Positions 33,949 through 36,504 of a DNA stretch of 36,504 nucleotides are shown here, in pieces. Positions within the stretch are counted from its first letter, which is position 1. Each line of letters begins with the position of its first letter. The notes below the pieces were generated by a model. That model did not search any database, was not told the DNA's origin, and worked only from the letters and a program-made list of their open reading frames with translations. This DNA is from Spirochaetota bacterium (GTDB lineage: Bacteria > Spirochaetota > JAGLSM01 > JAKPMW01), in contig JAITCI010000015.1 of assembly GCA_031283155.1 (NCBI GenBank), forward strand, positions 1 through 36,504, read 5' to 3'. Made by a program: the position numbers and the translations under genes.

Positions 33949-36504
33949 CTAAAACTGCAACTGGCAGAGTACCCCGTAATGATCGCTCGGACTCTGCGCC
34001 AGGCTGCCCGTGTTGACCATTTTCATCGAACCCGTCACGTAATGATTATTATAAAGCGCCGGACTTATAATAATGTGATCCAATGGACACGATTTAGCCC
34101 ACCCCGGCTGTGTCGTCGCGGGATAAATGCTTTCGCGGGTTAATGAAGTAAACCAGGCGGCCGGATCCGGCTGATTCTTGTGTTCAAGCAGCGAAACAGC
34201 GCATCCCGAGGGGTTGCCCGTGGGTATTCTTGTCGAGTCAAACCCGCTTGCCGAGGTATCGTCGTTAGAGGGCTGCATGGTACTTGGCCAATCCAGGGCA
34301 TTCATGGTGTTCATATCGCCCATAACGACAATGTATTCTGTTGTAACATTATGATTGGCGCGGATATAATTGCCAAGACCGGTCGCCTCGTCAATCCGCC
34401 GCTGTACGGAACCGCTGTCCTGCCCGGACTTGAGATGGCAGCTATAGAACCAAACGTCATGCCCGCCCGGGAAGGTCACTTTATAACGGAGTATGGTGCG
34501 CGTTCCGCCCCAGTTTACGGCCGTACCATATTGCCCAATCTCGCTCACGTTAGACACGGGATAGCGGCTGTAATACCCAATGCAGTTATAGTTGTCGCTT
34601 CGGCTCGAGAAGTGATAATTGGGCATTGGCCAGGAAACCGCGCTCAAGGCTGCCGCAAAATTGTCCGCCTCGCCGGGGTTGGCGTCGGTTACTTCCGCCA
34701 GGCCAATAACGTCAACATCATTTGCTTTTGTAATTGTGGCAATCTCGCTGAAATACGTTACCGTGCCATACGGACGGGCGGCATTTCCGGGACCCACCCC
34801 CCTGTCAAATTTTTCTACGTTATAGGCAAAAATTGTATATGCGCTCTTGGCGGGAGCGGCTGAAACAGAATTCGCGGAACTCACGCTGCTCGCTACGCTG
34901 GATACAAAGCCCGCGGAGCTTGCGGAACCCGCACCGCCGCTGCTTGCCGCAGACGTACTGGATACCGAAGAGGTTCCGTTGCCGATAAAGTCGTGATTTC
35001 CTAATGTCATGTACTCTGCCGCACCCGTTGCAACCGTTGTAACGATCCAATCCGAAGCATTGTAGGCAGGATTATTGACTGCGCCCGGTTTGCGTACATA
35101 CTTTGAATTGGCCGCTAAAGTTGCTCCAGCGCCCACAACACGGTCTATAACCGTTACCCCATCAGTGTCGTAGAGTTCTATTCTGGAGGAGGCTGTGAAG
35201 GAAACAATGCGACCGCCGGCAGAAGAGGCATTATATTCAATCGCCACATCACCCAGAGCTACAAAATCGTTGTCAGGAGGGTTCGCTCCGTAATTATTGC
35301 CCGCTGTAGCGTTTATGAGAACATAGGTTCCGCCGGCACTGATCGTTTGGCCGCCGGAAAATACATACTTATAACTGATATCCGATGGGGTAGCGCCATA
35401 TGCAGTGAGACTTCCCAGCGCGTATCCGGCCAGATTGATTGTTCCGGCGGTCGGGTTGTACAGCTCAATGGCTTTATAGTTGTCGGGACCTAAAGCGATC
35501 TCAGAAATAAAGAGTCCAGACCCGGCGGGTACCCCTCCTGAACTGACGCCTGCGCCGCCACTGCTGACGCCCGGCGTACTGGCGGCGGATGCGCTGCTTG
35601 TCTGCGGAGCGTTAGGATCCCAGGTGTGCTGGCCAATACCGGCGTAGTCGGTGAGAGTCAGTGACGTCCAATCGGCAGCCAGGTTAAAAACTAATGTCGC
35701 GCTTTTGTCAGATTTTCGCTTATATGCCGAGTTGCCGCTGACGGGGTTGCCGACGCCTATAGTCCCAAAACTATCCACCGCCGTATCCCCTTTATAGAGA
35801 ACTATGGTGCTTGCGGCAGTAAAGCTGGTAATCCGGTTAGTGCTGTAGTCAACCAATTCATACACAGCCGCAGTTTGAACCGCTGCTGTAAAGTCGGCGT
35901 ATAAGGTATCCGTCGTTGGCCCATAATTTGCTACAACATAGCACGCGTAGGCAGGAAGACCTCCTCCAAGAGGCCAGATATAATTGCCTGTGGGTTTACC
36001 GGTGGCACCAGGCGTCAGCGTTCCTAAACTCCATCCCTCCATGTTGAACGTATAGTTGTTCGGATTATAGAGTTCGATGTACTTACGGTTGTTCGAACCC
36101 AAACCATACTCAGAGATGAAGAGCGGAAGCGCATCACCGGGGTTCGGCGGTAATACTTCTCCCACGCTTGACGCCGACGCGCTGCCGCCGGATATATTGC
36201 TATCGCCGGATGCGCCGCTACTGTCGGATATATTGCTATCCCCGGATGCGCTGCTGTCGGATATATTGCTATCCCCGGATGCGCTGCCGCCCGATGTACC
36301 GCTATCGCCGGATGCGCTGCCGCCTGCTGTGCCGCTATCGCCGGATGCGCCGCTACTGTCGGATATATTGCTATCCCCGGATGCGCTGCCGCCGGATGTA
36401 CCGCTATCGCCGGATGTACCGCTATCGCCGGATGTACCGCTATCGCCGGATGTACCGCTATCGCCGGATGTACCGCTATCGCCGGATGCACTGCTGTCGG
36501 CAGA
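33949..36504 (-). CDS. Exported-type protein with two lamin-tail domains and a DNase I-like nuclease domain, N-terminus beyond right edge
   Basis: The frame is open to the last base; 851 residues are visible and the start is missing. A GTG at 36165 is only an internal codon. From the N-terminal side: about 110 residues of Ser/Gly/Asp/Thr repeat (SGDSGT, SGGSA, SDSNIS units); lamin-tail domain 1 at about 127-285 (LFISEYGLGSNNRKYIELYN); a Ser/Gly linker; lamin-tail domain 2 at about 329-500 (LFISEIALGPDNYKAIELYN); another Ser/Ala linker; then an endonuclease/exonuclease/phosphatase domain at about 553-851. That domain shows FAYNVEKF, GLAEV, CHLKSG, VMGDMNT, CPLDHI and SDHYG, the complete catalytic set. 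Known relatives are secreted or surface DNases; a signal peptide is expected off the edge. Possible role: degrading extracellular DNA for nutrients or escape from DNA nets (inference). Confidence 0.9.
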   Translation of the reverse strand, partial: SADSSASGDSGTSGDSGTSGDSGTSGDSGTSGDSGTSGGSASGDSNISDSSGASGDSGTAGGSASGDSGTSGGSASGDSNISDSSASGDSNISDSSGASGDSNISGGSASASSVGEVLPPNPGDALPLFISEYGLGSNNRKYIELYNPNNYTFNMEGWSLGTLTPGATGKPTGNYIWPLGGGLPAYACYVVANYGPTTDTLYADFTAAVQTAAVYELVDYSTNRITSFTAASTIVLYKGDTAVDSFGTIGVGNPVSGNSAYKRKSDKSATLVFNLAADWTSLTLTDYAGIGQHTWDPNAPQTSSASAASTPGVSSGGAGVSSGGVPAGSGLFISEIALGPDNYKAIELYNPTAGTINLAGYALGSLTAYGATPSDISYKYVFSGGQTISAGGTYVLINATAGNNYGANPPDNDFVALGDVAIEYNASSAGGRIVSFTASSRIELYDTDGVTVIDRVVGAGATLAANSKYVRKPGAVNNPAYNASDWIVTTVATGAAEYMTLGNHDFIGNGTSSVSSTSAASSGGAGSASSAGFVSSVASSVSSANSVSAAPAKSAYTIFAYNVEKFDRGVGPGNAARPYGTVTYFSEIATITKANDVDVIGLAEVTDANPGEADNFAAALSAVSWPMPNYHFSSRSDNYNCIGYYSRYPVSNVSEIGQYGTAVNWGGTRTILRYKVTFPGGHDVWFYSCHLKSGQDSGSVQRRIDEATGLGNYIRANHNVTTEYIVVMGDMNTMNALDWPSTMQPSNDDTSASGFDSTRIPTGNPSGCAVSLLEHKNQPDPAAWFTSLTRESIYPATTQPGWAKSCPLDHIIISPALYNNHYVTGSMKMVNTGSLAQSPSDHYGVLCQLQF
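36177..36504 (-). repeat. In-frame tandem repeat coding a Ser/Gly/Asp linker
   Basis: An 18-bp unit (GGATGTACCGCTATCGCC on the plus strand) occurs five times in a row from about 36393, with diverged 12-18-bp relatives on to 36177. It encodes SGDSGT-type hexapeptides on the minus strand. Copy number is likely to vary by slippage. It continues past the window edge. Confidence 0.85.

Noticed and set aside
36177-36504. CRISPR-like array of short repeats
   Set aside because: The units are contiguous 18-bp in-frame repeats without spacers and encode a Ser/Gly/Asp linker.

Overview
The window is one moderately GC-rich bacterial stretch, rich in GCGC words, with strong Shine-Dalgarno sites and dense operons, almost all on the minus strand. 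No rRNA, tRNA, CRISPR array, intact transposase or prophage was found. The lineage is uncertain. A full RecBCD set, pyruvate phosphate dikinase, an Rpn-type nuclease and a BrnT toxin relic with a short acidic partner would fit a spirochaete (Treponema-like), but that is inference only.

Layout. 1-1757: a type I restriction R subunit that runs off the left edge. 2007-2542: a BrnT-type toxin gene with an N-terminal frameshift, then its likely antitoxin. 2580-3434: an Rpn/PD-(D/E)XK nuclease. 3869-10519: an aromatic amino acid operon, in transcription order DAHP synthase, tyrA, aroB, aroA, aroC, pheA. Upstream of it (10609-10846) lie a near-consensus promoter, a 32-codon leader peptide with a run of Tyr and Phe codons, and a terminator, together forming an attenuator. 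10958-13978: mnmG-mnmA (tRNA wobble uridine modification). 14078-15121: an AT-richer glycosyltransferase. 15118-17132: an nfeD, SPFH and methyltransferase operon. 17218-17823: a DTW-domain tRNA modification gene. 17804-26864: recC-recB-recD with 4-nt overlaps, preceded by a small unknown gene. 27150-29294: a CPA2 antiporter. 29348-30549: an ADP-ribosylglycohydrolase and a Cys-rich DUF3795 protein. 30654-33428: ppdK with a terminator. 33949-36504: a secreted-type protein with two lamin-tail domains, a DNase I-like domain and a Ser/Gly/Asp repeat, running off the right edge.

The most unusual signal is a family of short two-hairpin repeats in the gaps between genes. Six clear copies lie at about 2257-2311 (+), 3571-3642 (-), 7566-7623 (-), 10543-10598 (-), 33609-33664 (+) and 33717-33769 (+), with a decayed stretch at 33780-33887. 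Each has a first perfect hairpin, then an outer stem of the type CCC-G-N-GC / GC-N-N-GGG that encloses a second hairpin with a GGA-type apex. Stem sequences differ between copies while pairing is kept, so structure appears to be what is conserved. One copy sits between the attenuator and the DAHP synthase start, one between aroB and aroA, and one between the toxin relic and its antitoxin. The last two begin at the stop codon of the upstream gene.

How the parts work together: the aro operon makes chorismate and sends it to prephenate, phenylalanine and the tyrosine branch, with Phe/Tyr supply sensed by translation of the leader peptide. The RecBCD and restriction genes handle DNA ends and foreign DNA. 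MnmA, MnmG and the DTW protein modify tRNA. PpdK interconverts pyruvate and phosphoenolpyruvate, and phosphoenolpyruvate is a substrate of both DAHP synthase and AroA.
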